Below, in pieces: positions 17,336 through 25,628 of a DNA stretch of 64,000 nucleotides. The notes below the pieces were generated by a model, which saw only the letters and a program-made list of their open reading frames with translations, ran no database searches and was not told where the DNA came from. Source of the stretch: Cellulomonas sp. URHE0023 (GTDB lineage Bacteria; Actinomycetota; Actinomycetes; Actinomycetales; Cellulomonadaceae). Location of the stretch: NCBI RefSeq assembly GCF_000688475.1, contig NZ_JIAN01000005.1:496001-560000 (forward strand), given 5' to 3'. Within the stretch, counting starts at the first letter, position 1. Each line of letters opens with the position of its first letter. A program made the translations under genes and the position numbers.

Positions 17336-19738
17336 ATGAAGCCGTCGTCGTCCCATCCCGCCGCGCGTAGGCTCGCAGGCCTTCTCGCCGCGCTCGCCCT
17401 GATGCTGGGCCTCGGTGCGCTCGTCCCCGTGAGTGCGGTGGCCGACGTCGGCATGGGGGCGTTCGCGATCTCCGGCACGGTCACGGACGACACCGGCGCT
17501 CCCGTGGCGGACGTCAGCGTGCAGGTCTCCCCGGGCGGTCAGGTCACGACGGACGCCGCCGGCCACTACACCGCATCGGGCCTGATGCCGGGCTCGTACA
17601 CCGTGACGTTCGTGCCGCCGCCGGCCAGCGGGCTGCTCGGCGAGGCGTACGACAACGTTGCCTTCTGGAACCCGACGCAGGTGGCCGTGAGCGACGCGGA
17701 CGTCACCGGCATCGATGCGGTGCTCGACCACGCCGGCACGATCAGCGGGAAGGTCCTCGACACGGACGGCGGTCCCATCGCCGGCGTCGCGGTACAGCTC
17801 CAGTCGGTCGCCTTCGTGTACGCCTCGACGACGACGGGCGCTGACGGCACCTACACGGCCGGCGGTCTGCGTCCGGGCGACTGGCGCGTGTCCTTCACCG
17901 CGCCCAACGGCTCGGCCTGGGTCTCGGAGCTCTACGACGACGCGCACACCCCCGAGACCCAGACCGTCGTGCCGCTTGCACCGGGCGCCTCGGTCACGCT
18001 GCACGACGCGGTGCTCGCCCGCGGCGGGACGATCTCGGGCCGGATCCTCGCGCCCGACGGGACGCCGCGCGCCGGCATCGAGGTGTACGCCTCCACGGAC
18101 TCCGGCAACGGCGGCGGTGCGACCACGGGAGCTGACGGCGCCTACACGATCACCGGCCTGGCGGACGGCGACTACCTCGTGAACGCCCAGTCGGACTGGG
18201 GCGCCAACCTCGTCGGCGTCGTCTACCCCGGCACCACGCACTGGGCCGACGCCGAGCACGTGCACGTCTCCGGGGCCGCCCCCGTTCTGCTCGGTGACAT
18301 GACCCTGGTCGCCGGCGCCTCCATCACCGGCACGGTCTTCGGTCCTGACGGTGCGCCGCTCGCCGGTGCGACGGTCTACGCGCTCTCGCAGGACGGTCAG
18401 GACGGGTCGTCGACGGGCAGCGACGGCACGTTCACGATCAAGCTGCTGCCGCCAGGCACGTACCAGGTCATGGCCAGGAACTGGTTCGACGCCCCGGTCA
18501 AGATCGTCCGCACGTACTACGCCGCGACGCCCGGTGAGACGCGGGCGAGCCAGTCCACGCCTGTACCTCTTGCAGCCGGCGGGGCCGCGGAGGGCATCGA
18601 CATTCACGCCGCTGCTCAGGGCTCTGCGCAGGCGACGGTGGTCGCGACCGTGGCGCACGCTCCAGTCCTCGGCGAACCCTTCACGATCGACGTCACCGTG
18701 ACCGGCGCACAGGGAGTTCCCACCGGTTCTGTGTGGGTGGGCTCCACGGGGGCGACCGAGATCGTCAACCCCTACGCCGACGCCGACCTCGACGCCTCGG
18801 GGCACGCCACCTTGTCCTTCGACGCGGTCGACCAGGGCACGTACCCGGTGGTCGACGTGTACTACGTCGGAGACGCCACCTACGCCCTGGCGGCCGCACA
18901 GGTCGACTACGTGCCTGGTGCCGAACCGCCGGCGATCACGTCCCTCGCTCCCGCGTCGGGCACGGTCCTCGGAGGCGAGCACGTGGCCATCACGGGCACC
19001 GGGTTCGGCCCGGACAGCACGGTGACGTTCGGCGGCGTCCCGGCGACGGTCGCTGTCGAGTCGCCGACGTCGCTGGTCGCCACCGCCCCGGCGCACGCGG
19101 CCGGGCCGGTCGACGTGGTCGTCACCACCCAGGGTCAGCCGAGCTCGCCGGCCACGTACACCTACCAGAAGGTCGCGTCGAGCCTGACGCTGACCGGCCC
19201 GACCGGGTCGACCACCGCCGGTTCGAACGCCACGTTCACCGCCACGGTCGGCAGCGCCGGTGGGGTACCGGCCGGCTCCGTCGCGTTCGCGGTCGACGGT
19301 GGCTCTGCGGTCTCGGTCCCGCTCGTCGGCGGCACCGCGGCCTTCAGCACATCGGCCCTGGCCGCCGGTGCGCACACGGTCGTCGCGACGTTCGCCGGCG
19401 ACGCCACCTACGCCGGGTCGACGGCACAGGTCAACCACACGGTGACCCGTCCGGCCACCGGCACGCTGCCCGTCGTCGACCGCGCCACACCGAGCATCGG
19501 CCTCACAGCCGGCGGGACGCTGACGGTGCTCACCGGCAAGAACTTCGTCAAGGGCAAGACCGCGGCTTCGTTCGGGGGTGCGACGGCGACGAAGGTCACC
19601 GTCCTGAGCAGCACCCGGGCGCTGGTCGTCGTGCCCAAGCACGCGGCGGGAACCGTCAAGGTCACGGTGACCACGCCGGCCGGGACCTCCGCAACCTCGG
19701 CGCGGTTCACGTACGTCGCCTGCCGCGGCCGACACTGA
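17336..19738 (+). CDS. Secreted multidomain repeat protein (CarboxypepD-reg, Ig-like, IPT/TIG)
   Basis: An 800-residue exported protein with a Sec signal peptide (residues 1-36: RR, a Leu/Ala-rich core, then SAVA-D). It continues with four related beta-sandwich units of carboxypeptidase-regulatory type (about 44-130, 133-228, 229-326, 328-425; each has GxVxDxxGxPxAGVxV and a TGADGTYT-like turn), an Ig-like unit (430-525, ending YYVGDATYA), an IPT/TIG domain (530-610, starting ITSLAPASGTVLGGEHVAITGTGFG), a Big_3-like Ig domain (615-703) and a second IPT-like unit (710-795). No catalytic domain, cell-wall sorting signal or C-terminal helix is present, so it is probably released or loosely bound, as an adhesin or carbohydrate-interacting scaffold. 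ATG 17336 has GGGGGT upstream. A strong terminator follows. Confidence 0.82.
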   Translation: MKPSSSHPAARRLAGLLAALALMLGLGALVPVSAVADVGMGAFAISGTVTDDTGAPVADVSVQVSPGGQVTTDAAGHYTASGLMPGSYTVTFVPPPASGLLGEAYDNVAFWNPTQVAVSDADVTGIDAVLDHAGTISGKVLDTDGGPIAGVAVQLQSVAFVYASTTTGADGTYTAGGLRPGDWRVSFTAPNGSAWVSELYDDAHTPETQTVVPLAPGASVTLHDAVLARGGTISGRILAPDGTPRAGIEVYASTDSGNGGGATTGADGAYTITGLADGDYLVNAQSDWGANLVGVVYPGTTHWADAEHVHVSGAAPVLLGDMTLVAGASITGTVFGPDGAPLAGATVYALSQDGQDGSSTGSDGTFTIKLLPPGTYQVMARNWFDAPVKIVRTYYAATPGETRASQSTPVPLAAGGAAEGIDIHAAAQGSAQATVVATVAHAPVLGEPFTIDVTVTGAQGVPTGSVWVGSTGATEIVNPYADADLDASGHATLSFDAVDQGTYPVVDVYYVGDATYALAAAQVDYVPGAEPPAITSLAPASGTVLGGEHVAITGTGFGPDSTVTFGGVPATVAVESPTSLVATAPAHAAGPVDVVVTTQGQPSSPATYTYQKVASSLTLTGPTGSTTAGSNATFTATVGSAGGVPAGSVAFAVDGGSAVSVPLVGGTAAFSTSALAAGAHTVVATFAGDATYAGSTAQVNHTVTRPATGTLPVVDRATPSIGLTAGGTLTVLTGKNFVKGKTAASFGGATATKVTVLSSTRALVVVPKHAAGTVKVTVTTPAGTSATSARFTYVACRGRH

Positions 19739-19742
19739 CCTG

Positions 19743-19783
19743 GGCATGAGAAGGGCCGCCGGACCAGCGGCCCTTCTCATGCC
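19743..19783. terminator. Strong bidirectional terminator
   Basis: A perfect 17-bp stem (19743-19759 with 19767-19783) with a 7-base loop lies between the convergent ends of the secreted protein gene and the ABC permease gene. It contains the TGA of the permease at 19777-19779. The stem carries AAGGGCCGC and GCGGCCCTT, and TTCTCAT follows the 3' arm's GC core. Confidence 0.85.
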
Positions 19784-21000
19784 GTCCGCAGCGCCTCCGT
19801 GGGCGGCACCCGTGCAGCCCGGAGCGCCGGGTAGAGCCCGACGAGCGAGCCGATGACGAGTGCACACGCGAGCCCCGCCGCGACGGGCCGCCAGGGCACG
19901 ATCAGTGCCCAGCCCTGCGAGGCTGCGAACGCCCAGGTCACGGCCACGCCGAGAACGGCACCGGCGAACCCGCCGAACAAGGACACCAGGACCGACTCGA
20001 CGAGGAACTGACCGCCGATCGACCCCCGGGTGGCACCGAGCGCTCGGCGGACCCCGATCTCCCGCCTCCGCTCGAGCACCGAGACGACCATGACGTTCGC
20101 GATGCCCACGCCACCGACGAGCAGCGCCACGGCGCCGAGCCCGAGCGCCAGCAGGGTGAACGAGCGGTTCGCGGCGTCCTGTGCGGCGAGCGCATCGGAC
20201 GGCCGGGACACCCGGACCTCGTCAGGAGCCGAGGGGTTGGCTGTGCGGCCGAGGACCGTCCGCGTCGGGACCACCTGGGCAGGATCGACCCGGACGTAGA
20301 CGCCCGACGGCGGCAGGTCGCCGTCGAACAGCTCGTGCGCCACCGAGGTCCCGATGATCGCCGCCTCGTCGAGCTCCGAGGCGAGGACCACAGGATCCAG
20401 GACGCCCACGACCGCATAGGGCCGGCCGTCGATCCACACGTCGACACCGCCGTCGAGCGGGCCGATCGCGAGGCGCCGGGCCGCCGTCGAGCCGAGCACC
20501 ACCGCCGGGTACTGCGCGGTTGCCGCGTCGAGCCAGCGCCCCTGCGCGACGGTCGCCGCAACGGTCTCCGGGAGGTCGAGGTCCGCCGCGACGACCCCGA
20601 TGCCGCTCGTCTCGCTCTGCGGGACCCGGTCGTTGCGGCGGACGGTGGCGTCGAGCTTGCGCACCGCGGACGCCGAGGTGACCGTGGGGATCCGGGCGAT
20701 CATCGCGACGGACTCGTCGGGCAGGGTCGCATCGTCCCCCAGCAGCCCCTGTCCCGGTGCGACGGTGAGCAGGTTGGTGCCCAGCTGGTCGAGCTGGGCC
20801 TGCAGGTCCGCGCGCGACGACTCGGACAGGCCGAGCACACCCACCAGCGCGGTGATCCCGATCGCCACGCCGAGCGCCGACAGCGCAGTACGGCCCTTGC
20901 GGACCGTGAGCCCCCGACCGCCGAGCCGCAGCCGGTCACCGACCGACATGCGCCGGACCACGGGAGCGGCGGGTGAGGCGGCGAGCCGCGTCCCGGTCAC
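19777..21000 (-). CDS. MacB/FtsX-type ABC transporter permease
   Basis: A 407-residue permease with the MacB layout: a first transmembrane helix (TALSALGVAIGITALVGVLGL), a large extracytoplasmic domain of about 200 residues (LTVAPGQGLLG onward), and three C-terminal helices starting at TLLALGLGAVALLVGGVGIANVMVVSVLERRREIGVRRALGAT, where the ERRREIG coupling motif contacts the ATPase. This family moves peptides, lipoproteins or antibiotics by mechanotransmission. The start GTG 21000 overlaps the ATPase stop by 4 bp; ATG 20949 (MSVGDRL) is an internal alternative. It is the last gene of the four-gene operon 23343-19777. Confidence 0.9.
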   Translation of the reverse strand: MTGTRLAASPAAPVVRRMSVGDRLRLGGRGLTVRKGRTALSALGVAIGITALVGVLGLSESSRADLQAQLDQLGTNLLTVAPGQGLLGDDATLPDESVAMIARIPTVTSASAVRKLDATVRRNDRVPQSETSGIGVVAADLDLPETVAATVAQGRWLDAATAQYPAVVLGSTAARRLAIGPLDGGVDVWIDGRPYAVVGVLDPVVLASELDEAAIIGTSVAHELFDGDLPPSGVYVRVDPAQVVPTRTVLGRTANPSAPDEVRVSRPSDALAAQDAANRSFTLLALGLGAVALLVGGVGIANVMVVSVLERRREIGVRRALGATRGSIGGQFLVESVLVSLFGGFAGAVLGVAVTWAFAASQGWALIVPWRPVAAGLACALVIGSLVGLYPALRAARVPPTEALRTA

Positions 21001-21701
21001 GAGAGCACCGCACGCGACGGCGCGGGGCACGTGTCGTGCTCCACCTGCCCGTCACGCATCGACACCACACGGGGCAGCCGGCCCGCGACGTGCTCGTCGT
21101 GCGTGACCACGACGATCGTCGAGCCGTCCTCGTGGAGCGTGTCGAACAGGTCGAGGACGGCAGCGCCCGACGCCTGGTCCAGGTTTCCCGTGGGCTCGTC
21201 GGCGAGGACGATCGCCGGCGCGTGCACGAGGGCGCGCGCGACCGCGACCCGCTGGCACTCTCCACCCGACAGCTCGGCCGGGGTGTGGGACGCCCGGGCA
21301 CCGAGCCCGACCCGGTCGAGCGCGTCGCGCGCACGGCGCAGCCGCTCGCCTCGGCGGACACCCTGGTACAGCAGGCCGTCGGCGACGTTCTCGAGTGCGG
21401 ACCGTCCGTCGAGCAGGAAGAACTGCTGGAACACGAAGCCGAGGTGCACCGCGCGGACCCGGGACAGGGCGGCGTCCGACATCGTCGTCACGTCGTCGCC
21501 CGCGAGCCGCACGCTGCCGGTCGAGGGCCGGTCGAGGGCGCCCATGATGTTCAGCAGCGTCGACTTTCCTGAGCCGGACGGCCCGACGACGGCCAGGTAG
21601 TCGCCCGCCTCGATGCCCAGGTCGATGTCGTGCAGCACCGTGAGCGCGGTCGGACCGCTGCCGTACGTCTTGGTGACGCCGTGCAGCTCGAGGACCGTCA
21701 T
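20997..21701 (-). CDS. MacB/LolD-type ABC transporter ATPase
   Basis: A 234-residue ATPase with Walker A GPSGSGKST, Q-loop FVFQQFFLLDGRSALENV, signature LSGGECQRVAVARAL (Glu-Cys replaces the commoner Gln-Gln/Glu-Gln at this place), Walker B IVLADEPTGNLD and the switch His in VVVTHDEHVA. The DEPTGNLD sequence is diagnostic of the LolD/MacB group, which powers permeases of the type encoded next. ATG 21701 overlaps the adaptor stop by 4 bp, and its own stop overlaps the permease start. Confidence 0.92.
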   Translation of the reverse strand: MTVLELHGVTKTYGSGPTALTVLHDIDLGIEAGDYLAVVGPSGSGKSTLLNIMGALDRPSTGSVRLAGDDVTTMSDAALSRVRAVHLGFVFQQFFLLDGRSALENVADGLLYQGVRRGERLRRARDALDRVGLGARASHTPAELSGGECQRVAVARALVHAPAIVLADEPTGNLDQASGAAVLDLFDTLHEDGSTIVVVTHDEHVAGRLPRVVSMRDGQVEHDTCPAPSRAVLS

Positions 21702-22741
21702 GGCGTGACCACCACCTCGTCGCCCTGTGCGACGTCGTCGCCCGACACCTCGACGGACGTGCCCGCGAACGCGCCGGCGGTCACCGGGACGTACCGCGTC
21801 GATCCGTCGACCAGCACCTTCTCCAGGCCGTACCCGCCGCCCGACAGCGCCACGAGCGCGGTCACCGGCACGACCAGCACGTCGGTTGCCGCGACCTGGT
21901 CGAGCTTCACCTGGATCGGCGCTCCCTCGAGGAGCCCGCCGACGGCGTCGCCGGCGGTGGAGATCGAGACCGAGAGCTGCTGCTGGTCGTCCACCGTCAC
22001 GACCTCCGCCTGCGTGATCGTGCCGTCGGTCACGCTCCCGTCCGGGAGGGTGAGGTGTGCCGTCGCGCCCACGGGTGCGAGCGAGGCCTGGCTGGTCCGC
22101 AGGTCGCACGAGACCAGCTGCTGCGTGGATCCGACGCCGATCACGGGCATGCCGGGCTCGACCGGCGCACCGAGGTCGGCGAGGTGCTCGGCGACCCGCA
22201 GGTCGTCGGGCGTGAACACCACGTCGCCGAGCGGGACGGTGCCCGTCTGCGTCAGGCCGAGCGACTTCTGCCAGCGCTTGACCGCGGTCGTCGTGACCGC
22301 CGTCCAGTCGTCGTCGACCGTCAGGTGGAGTCCCGTGGTGTGGCCCAGGTCGACGAGCGCCTGCTCGAGCTGCTGCACGTCGGCACCGTCCGCGGACGAC
22401 GGGCCCAGCGGACGCCACGCGGGCTCTGCGCCCGCCAGGCGGACGACGGGCCGGGTGTCGACGGCGTAGAGCATCTGCCCCTGGCCGACGGTGGAACCGG
22501 TGTCCGCGAGCGCTGTGAGCGTCCCCTGCGTGCGCGCCTCCAGCGGTGTCGTGGTTCCGTGGCCGAGCTCGCACGCGGTCGTGGTGCTCGACGTGAGGTC
22601 GGCGCGCTGGACCGTCGAGGTGGAGCGGGTCGCCGTCGGCGAGGGGTCGGATCCGGGGTCGGCCGGCGCGCCGCACCCGGCCAGGAGCGCGCCGAGCGCG
22701 AGCACGGCGAGGGCCGGGACGATCCGGCTCGGCGCGGTCAT
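21698..22741 (-). CDS. Lipoprotein adaptor (HlyD/MacA-like) with peptidoglycan-binding domain
   Basis: A 347-residue protein with a lipoprotein signal (LAVLALGALLAGCG, Cys about 22). Its first part has ARTQGTLTALADTGSTVGQGQMLYAVDTRPVV, the biotinyl-lipoyl-like hairpin start of periplasmic adaptors. Next comes a peptidoglycan-binding_1 module (VQQLEQALVDLGHTTG, then AVKRWQKSLGLTQTG), and then beta-barrel segments including VLVVPVTALVAL and VEVSGDDVAQGDEVVVTP. Adaptors of this Gram-positive design link a MacB-type permease to the cell wall. ATG 22741 was chosen at the signal peptide and overlaps the upstream stop by 4 bp. Confidence 0.82.
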   Translation of the reverse strand: MTAPSRIVPALAVLALGALLAGCGAPADPGSDPSPTATRSTSTVQRADLTSSTTTACELGHGTTTPLEARTQGTLTALADTGSTVGQGQMLYAVDTRPVVRLAGAEPAWRPLGPSSADGADVQQLEQALVDLGHTTGLHLTVDDDWTAVTTTAVKRWQKSLGLTQTGTVPLGDVVFTPDDLRVAEHLADLGAPVEPGMPVIGVGSTQQLVSCDLRTSQASLAPVGATAHLTLPDGSVTDGTITQAEVVTVDDQQQLSVSISTAGDAVGGLLEGAPIQVKLDQVAATDVLVVPVTALVALSGGGYGLEKVLVDGSTRYVPVTAGAFAGTSVEVSGDDVAQGDEVVVTP

Positions 22742-23343
22742 CCCTCGCCCCCGCCTGTGCTGCCACCGTCCGGGAGCTCGAGCCCGACCTCGTGGGCGCA
22801 CTCGGTCATGTCCTTCTCGAACTGCGGGTCACCCGGCACCGGGTCGCCGGGCTGCGGATCCTGGCTCCTGCCGAACTGCTGCTTGACACCACCGTCGCTG
22901 TCGAAGACGGGGTCGGACACGTTCCACCCCCGGTCGCGCAGGCACGTGGCCTGGTCGAGGAACACCTGCTTCTCGTCCTCGGTGAGCTGCCGTCCGCCCC
23001 CGTCCTGCGACTCGGCCATCTCCTGCCACTTCTCGCAGGCGCTGTCGGCGGCCTCCATCTTCTCGGGACCGATCCCCTCGCCGTTGAGGGTCAGCCTCCC
23101 GTCGACGGGGTCGGGCATGTCGACCCCGTGCTCGCGCATGCAGCGCGCGTACTGGATCAGCGCGTCCTCCGGGTCGAGCGAGGCGGTGGGCGACGCCCCC
23201 GCGGTGGTCGGTGCCGTGGCACCCGAGGCTTCCGGCAAGGCGGAGCGGGCCGGGTCGGCGGAGCAGGCTGCGACGACGAGCAGGACTCCCAGGGCCACGA
23301 GAGCGGCGGCTGCGCGACGGGGGTGGCGGTGGACGGTGATCAT
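22738..23343 (-). CDS. Cysteine-containing lipoprotein of the export operon
   Basis: A 201-residue predicted lipoprotein (VALGVLLVVAACSADP, Cys about 22). The mature part has a Thr/Ala/Ser-rich linker, then YARCMREHGVDMPDP and ATCLRDRGWNVSDP, a repeated Cys-x-(R)-x(R)-G-x(2-4)-DP pattern, plus DSACEKWQ and MTECAHEVG; four cysteines may form two disulfides. Similar small lipoproteins accompany MacB-like operons in actinobacteria, possibly sensing or presenting the ligand. It is the first gene of the operon, starts with ATG 23343, and is divergent from the two-component system by 168 bp. Confidence 0.75.
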   Translation of the reverse strand: MITVHRHPRRAAAALVALGVLLVVAACSADPARSALPEASGATAPTTAGASPTASLDPEDALIQYARCMREHGVDMPDPVDGRLTLNGEGIGPEKMEAADSACEKWQEMAESQDGGGRQLTEDEKQVFLDQATCLRDRGWNVSDPVFDSDGGVKQQFGRSQDPQPGDPVPGDPQFEKDMTECAHEVGLELPDGGSTGGGEG

Positions 23344-23511
23344 GGTCGGCTCCTCGGGTTCGACGACGTGCTGCGGACCGGACGACCCCCAGCCCATCGC
23401 CGCGACGGTTCCGTCAGCGTTGGCTGCCGGAGCCGTCGGACGCCCCGCCCTTACGCTGGCTGAACACGACCGGTCCGATGCTGCGCCAAGGGATGGCGAC
23501 GGAGGTTGCGC

Positions 23512-24174
23512 GTGCGGGTGCTCGTGGTCGAGGACGAGGAGGTCATGGCCGACGCCCTGGCGCGCGGTCTACGGCGTGCTGGGTACGCCGCGGACGTCGC
23601 CGTCGACGGCGGGGCGGCGCTCGAGCTGGCCGGGATGAACCGGTACGACGTCGTGCTGCTCGACCGTGACCTCCCGGTGATGCACGGCGACGACGTGTGC
23701 CGCGCACTCGTCGACGCGGGCACGTCGTCGCGGATCCTGATGCTGACCGCGGCCGGCGGCCTGGAGCAGAAGGTCGACGGCTTCGCGCTCGGGGCCGACG
23801 ACTACCTCGCCAAGCCGTTCGCGTTCGCAGAGCTGCTCGCCCGCGTCCGGGCGCTGGCGCGACGCACCGCCCCCGCCCAGCCCCCGGTGCTCGTGGCGGG
23901 CGGTCTGCGTGTTGATGTGGCCCGCCGCGCCGTGACGCGTGACGGGCGGCAGGTCGATCTCACGCTCAAGGAGTACGGCGTCCTCGTGGAGCTGGTACGG
24001 GCCGACGGTGCCCTCGTGTCGGCCGAGGAGCTGCTCGAACGTGTCTGGGACGAGAACGCGGATCCGTTCACCAACGCGGTGCGGGTGACGATGGTCGGTC
24101 TTCGGCGCAAGCTCGGGGACCCGCCGGCGATCGACACGCTCCGAGGTGCCGGCTACCGGCTGGTCGTGCGGTGA
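23512..24174 (+). CDS. OmpR-family response regulator
   Basis: A 220-residue regulator with a receiver domain (VRVLVVEDEEV; phospho-acceptor Asp51 in LLDRDLP; Thr in MLTAAGG; Lys in DDYLAKPF) and a winged-helix trans_reg_C domain (VDLTLKEYGVLVELVRA, then NAVRVTMVGLRRKLG). GTG 23512 lies 6 bases after GGAGG; a TTG at 23506 would touch the ribosome site. It is translationally coupled to the histidine kinase and diverges from the lipoprotein/adaptor/ABC operon, its likely target. Confidence 0.92.
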   Translation: MRVLVVEDEEVMADALARGLRRAGYAADVAVDGGAALELAGMNRYDVVLLDRDLPVMHGDDVCRALVDAGTSSRILMLTAAGGLEQKVDGFALGADDYLAKPFAFAELLARVRALARRTAPAQPPVLVAGGLRVDVARRAVTRDGRQVDLTLKEYGVLVELVRADGALVSAEELLERVWDENADPFTNAVRVTMVGLRRKLGDPPAIDTLRGAGYRLVVR

Positions 24175-25349
24175 GCCGGCGCTCGCTGAGCGTCCGGTGG
24201 CGGCTGACGCTCTTCTACACAGCGGTCGTCGCGATCTCCGGGGCGGTCCTGCTGTTCCTCGTCTACGGCCTGACCCAGGGGCAGGACCGGTCCCAGCGCG
24301 TGAGCTCCACCCTCTACCCGGGCGACGGCCCGGCTGCGGTCCGTCTGCTGGAGGGCACGACCATCGAGGAGGCTCGCGATCAGGCCGCCGGGTCGACGAT
24401 GGCGCAGCTCGTGCACAACGGGTGGCTCGCCCTGCTCATCGTCACCGCCGCGTCCATCGGGATCGGCTGGCTGGTTGCCGGCCGGGTCCTGCGGCCCGTG
24501 CACGTCATCACCGCTCGTGCGCAGACGATCTCAGCGGACTCCCTCGACGAGCGGATCGCGCTCGGCGGCCCGCGGGACGAGCTGCGCGAGCTCGCCGACA
24601 CCTTCGACGCGCTGCTCGGCCGGGTGCAGCAGACGGTCAGCTCTGAGCGTCGGCTCGTCGCGACGATGTCCCACGAGCTGCGCACACCGCTCGCCAACCA
24701 GCAGGCCGCCCTCGACGTGGCGCTCGCGGACCCGGACGCCGACGCGGTGGAGCTGCGGGCGGCGGCGTCGACCGCCCTGGACCAGAGCCGCCGGGCGGCG
24801 CGCACGATCGACGCGCTGCTCATGCTCGCCCGCGCCCAGTCCGGGCAGGCGGGGCGACCACCCGTCGACGTGGACCTGCGAGCCACCGTCACGGACGCGG
24901 TGGACCAGGTCCGCAGGCCTGACGACGGCCTCACGTGGGAGGTGGATCTGGACGAGGTCACGGTTCCCGGCGAACCGGTCCTGATCAGCCGCGCGGTCAC
25001 CAACCTGGTGCACAACGCGGCCCACCACAACGTGCCGGACGGGCAGGTCTCGGTGGCGTTGTGGCTCACCCCGGGCGAGGCTCACGTCGTCATCCAGAAC
25101 ACGGGGCCCACCGTGCCCGCGGACGCGGCCCCTGACCTCGTGCTCCCCTTCAGGCGGCGGGCCGACGACCGGACCGGCGCCGACGAGGGCGTCGGGCTCG
25201 GACTGACCGTGGTGCGCGCTGTCTCGGACCATCACGGGGGCCGCCTGACGCTGACCCCTCGGTCGGGCGGCGGTCTCGTCGTGGAGCTGGTCCTCCCGGA
25301 CCCTGCGGTCAGAAGGCCGACGTCACCGCCACCGACAACGGCACGTTGA
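24171..25349 (+). CDS. Sensor histidine kinase
   Basis: A 392-residue kinase: TM1 (about 13-33), a short outside loop of some 48 residues, TM2 (86-105), HAMP (VLRPVHVITARAQTI...DELRELADTFDALL), HisKA with SHELRTPLANQQ (His168), and HATPase with NLVHNAAHHNV, an N box, and GVGLGLTVVRAVSDHHGG. The GTG start overlaps the regulator stop by 4 bp. The small sensor loop suggests membrane or drug stress sensing together with the adjacent MacB-like exporter. Its last 41 bases overlap a convergent DUF2510 gene. Confidence 0.92.
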   Translation: MSRRSLSVRWRLTLFYTAVVAISGAVLLFLVYGLTQGQDRSQRVSSTLYPGDGPAAVRLLEGTTIEEARDQAAGSTMAQLVHNGWLALLIVTAASIGIGWLVAGRVLRPVHVITARAQTISADSLDERIALGGPRDELRELADTFDALLGRVQQTVSSERRLVATMSHELRTPLANQQAALDVALADPDADAVELRAAASTALDQSRRAARTIDALLMLARAQSGQAGRPPVDVDLRATVTDAVDQVRRPDDGLTWEVDLDEVTVPGEPVLISRAVTNLVHNAAHHNVPDGQVSVALWLTPGEAHVVIQNTGPTVPADAAPDLVLPFRRRADDRTGADEGVGLGLTVVRAVSDHHGGRLTLTPRSGGGLVVELVLPDPAVRRPTSPPPTTAR

Positions 25350-25527
25350 TCCCGCCCGGGGTGAACGGCTTGCCCGGGGTCGACGGCTCCCACGGCGGGC
25401 GCTCGTACCGGACGACCGTGGGCTTGTCGGGATCGACCAGGTAGCCCGTCCACCGGGCACCGTCCCAGTACCGCTTGCGTGACGGCTGCTGGGGATCGGG
25501 GTACCAGTTGGCTGGGGTCGTAGACAC
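25309..25527 (-). CDS. Short DUF2510 domain protein
   Basis: A 72-residue protein that starts with the DUF2510 motif ANWYPDPQQPSRKRYWDGARWTGYL and ends in a Pro-rich tail. No membrane helix is present. GTG 25527 is the start that includes the whole domain. The 3' end overlaps the histidine kinase gene by 41 bp, in convergent orientation. Function unknown. Confidence 0.6.
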   Translation of the reverse strand: MSTTPANWYPDPQQPSRKRYWDGARWTGYLVDPDKPTVVRYERPPWEPSTPGKPFTPGGINVPLSVAVTSAF

Positions 25528-25628
25528 ATCTCGACCGTACAGCGGCGGTGGCCCGTCGGGACAGGACCGAAAGGCCCGACCGGACGCGACCGTCGTCCGG
25601 GTCGCGGCGTCCGTGAGAGCGTGCCCCG

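Noticed and set aside
17222..19867. 881-codon leftward frame opposite the secreted repeat protein
   Set aside because: Composition is Arg/Gly/Asp-rich with no domain; the rightward frame has a signal peptide and recognisable domains.
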